Of a stretch of 64,000 bases of DNA, positions 62,338 to 64,000 are shown in pieces (within the stretch, counting starts at the first letter, position 1; each line of letters starts with the position of its first letter). The notes below the pieces were generated by a model. That model was given only the letters and a program-made list of their open reading frames with translations, did not search any database and had not been told where the DNA came from. Location: contig NC_090172.1 in assembly GCF_024679245.1 (NCBI RefSeq), forward strand, positions 3,965,446 to 4,029,445. Reading direction: 5' to 3'. Both the position numbers and the translations under genes were made by a program. The stretch is from Pseudorasbora parva (taxonomy: Eukaryota > Chordata > Actinopteri > Cypriniformes > Gobionidae).

Positions 62338-63352
62338 AATTCATTCATCCATCCATCTATCCATTCATTCATTAATTCATCCAACTTTCTATTTATCCAT
62401 CCATCCATCAAACTTTCTATTTATCCATTCATTAATTTGTTCATCATCCACCCATCCATCCAACTTTCTATTCATCCACCCATCCATCCAACTTTCTATT
62501 CATCCACCCATACATCCAACTTTCTATTCATCCACCCATCCATCCAACTTTCTATTCATCCACCCATACATCCAACTTTCTATTCATCCACCCATACATC
62601 TAACTTTCTATTCATCCACCCATACATCTAACTTTCTATTCATCCACCCATCAATCCAACTTTCTATTCATCCACCCATCAATCCAACTTTCTATTCATC
62701 CACCCATCCATCCAAATTTCTATTCATCCACCCGACTTTCTATTCATCCATCCAACTTTCTATTCATCTACACATCAATCCAACTTTCTATTCATCCACC
62801 CATCAATCCAACTTTCTATTCATCCACCCATCCATCCAAATTTCTATTCATCCATCCAACTTTCTATTCATCCACCCAACTATCTACTCATTAACAACTT
62901 CAAACCAACTTTCTATTCATCCACCCATACATCTAACTTTCTATTCATCCACCCATCAATCCAACTTTCTATTCATCCACCCATCAATCCAACTTTCTAT
63001 TCATCCACCCATCAATCCAACTTTCTATTCATCCACCCATCCATCCAAATTTCTATTCATCCACCCAACTTTCTATTCATCCACCCATCCATCCAACTTT
63101 CTATTCATCCACCCAACTATCTACTCATCCACACATCAATCCAACTTTCTATTCATCCACCCATCAATCCAACTTTCTATTCATCCACCCATCCATCCAA
63201 TTTTCTATTCATCCACCCAACTATCTACTCATCCACACATCAATCCAACTTTCTATTCATCCACCCATCAATCCAACTTTCTATTCATCCACCTATCAAT
63301 CCAACTTTCTATTCATCCACCCACCCATCCATCCAACTTTCCATTCATTCAC
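62338..63352. repeat. 28-bp minisatellite, about 1 kb
   Basis: The unit is ATCCAACTTTCTATTCATCC plus ACCCATCA or ACCCATCC (28 bp), with shorter 16-20-bp variants. All three plus-strand frames of the unit lack stops, so a long open frame (62237-63385, 382 codons) runs through. Its Ser/Thr/His/Pro-rich periodic product is an artefact of the repeat, not a recognised protein. Confidence 0.93.
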
Positions 63353-64000
63353 CCACCGAAGAGTGCATGTCAGAGTAATTCATAATAAAAGTGTATGCTC
63401 TGGTAAATGACAGTAGGGCGGCTGCTTACTGGCCCATGGCAGATAAGCCCACCCGCAAGTCTCTATATGAGATTCTAAATCACATATCAGTAGACAAATC
63501 ATTACAAACAAGTATGTGATGTATATCCTTTAGAAACTGCACCTGGACCACGTTCAGGTTAACGCTGTGCTGAGTTGGAGCTGTGAGGATATCAGGATGA
63601 GTGCAGGTCACGGCGGGAGAAAGAGAAAGAGGAGGACAGGGGTGAGTGCTTATCTGGTAGCGGTTTCCAAAGCTGTGAAGTGCAGTGGTCCAGATAAACC
63701 ATTGATCCAGTGCTCAGAGGCAGTTACCCAACCTTTGAGCACTGACTCACACACACACACACAGCGCTTATTCCATTCTTTCAGTCGCCCACCATGAGAA
63801 ACAAGAGCACATTGTCCTGCAGACTAACCCCATTTGACCGACACTATTCTTCCTCCTGCTGCGCAGCTGATAGCACAAAATGATGCAGATTTGGATAATG
63901 TTGCAAGGGGACTATATCCAAGAGCAGCTATCCGTTAACACTGAGCATTTGTCACACAGACGGATTACAGCATTGTGGGTATTAGGGATGTAATGTTATG
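63353..64000. other. upstream intron, end of window
   Basis: No exon of myo9a or other gene recognised. A short (CA)n tract is near 63748. Confidence 0.4.

Noticed and set aside
62237..63385. 382-codon open frame as a gene
   Set aside because: It consists almost wholly of a 28-bp minisatellite that has no stops in any plus-strand frame. Its product matches no family I know.

Overview
This window is vertebrate nuclear DNA. It most likely comes from a teleost fish, probably a cyprinid-like species: it is AT-rich, carries long (CA)n and (TA)n tracts, and is crowded with hAT, Tc1/mariner, TTAA-target and fold-back DNA transposons, tRNA-derived SINEs and an L2-type LINE tail. No bacterial features, rRNA genes or functional tRNA genes were seen.

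One protein-coding gene can be supported. Nine minus-strand exons between 1237 and 36457 join without a frame break into 293 codons (879 nt) of a class IX unconventional myosin motor domain. The best match is myo9a; aa and ab paralogues cannot be told apart here. In transcript order the exons are 36457-36363, 36280-36218, 33710-33611, 24619-24566, 12336-12239, 10324-10198, 7117-7028, 4415-4299 and 1371-1237. The part present runs from just before switch I ([10 protein letters not shown]) through switch II and the relay region ([16 protein letters not shown]). The P-loop and N-terminus should lie above 64000. The rest of the motor, the neck, C1 and RhoGAP parts should lie below 1. Myosin IX is a single-headed actin motor with a RhoGAP tail, so this gene links actin to Rho inactivation.

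Everything else is intron. From 1.4 to 12 kb there is a TTAA-flanked element with a long internal hairpin, MITEs and simple repeats. From 13 to 17 kb there is a hAT element with a perfect target duplication and, next to it, a nested stack (terminal-repeat element > inverted SINE heads > hAT). From 19.5 to 22.5 kb a hAT-like element contains two TTAA elements. From 24.3 to 24.6 kb a 54-nt myo9a exon sits beside a 119-bp (CA)n tract. From 25 to 31 kb there are fold-back elements, a deleted Tc1 copy and an 82-bp satellite with a 329-bp higher-order period. From 33.8 to 35.3 kb there are L2 and Tc1 fragments. From 36.5 to 64 kb no exon was found. That stretch holds more hAT/MITE/SINE copies, a nearly intact Tc1-like element with inverted/direct-repeat ends (51230-52854), a second array of the same 82-bp satellite (57047-58396) and a 28-bp minisatellite (62338-63352).

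I found no undescribed multi-gene system. The most useful leads are the possible cassette exon next to a (UG)n tract, the satellite family shared by two introns, and the nested and hairpin elements. Family assignments come from memory and pattern reading, not database searches.
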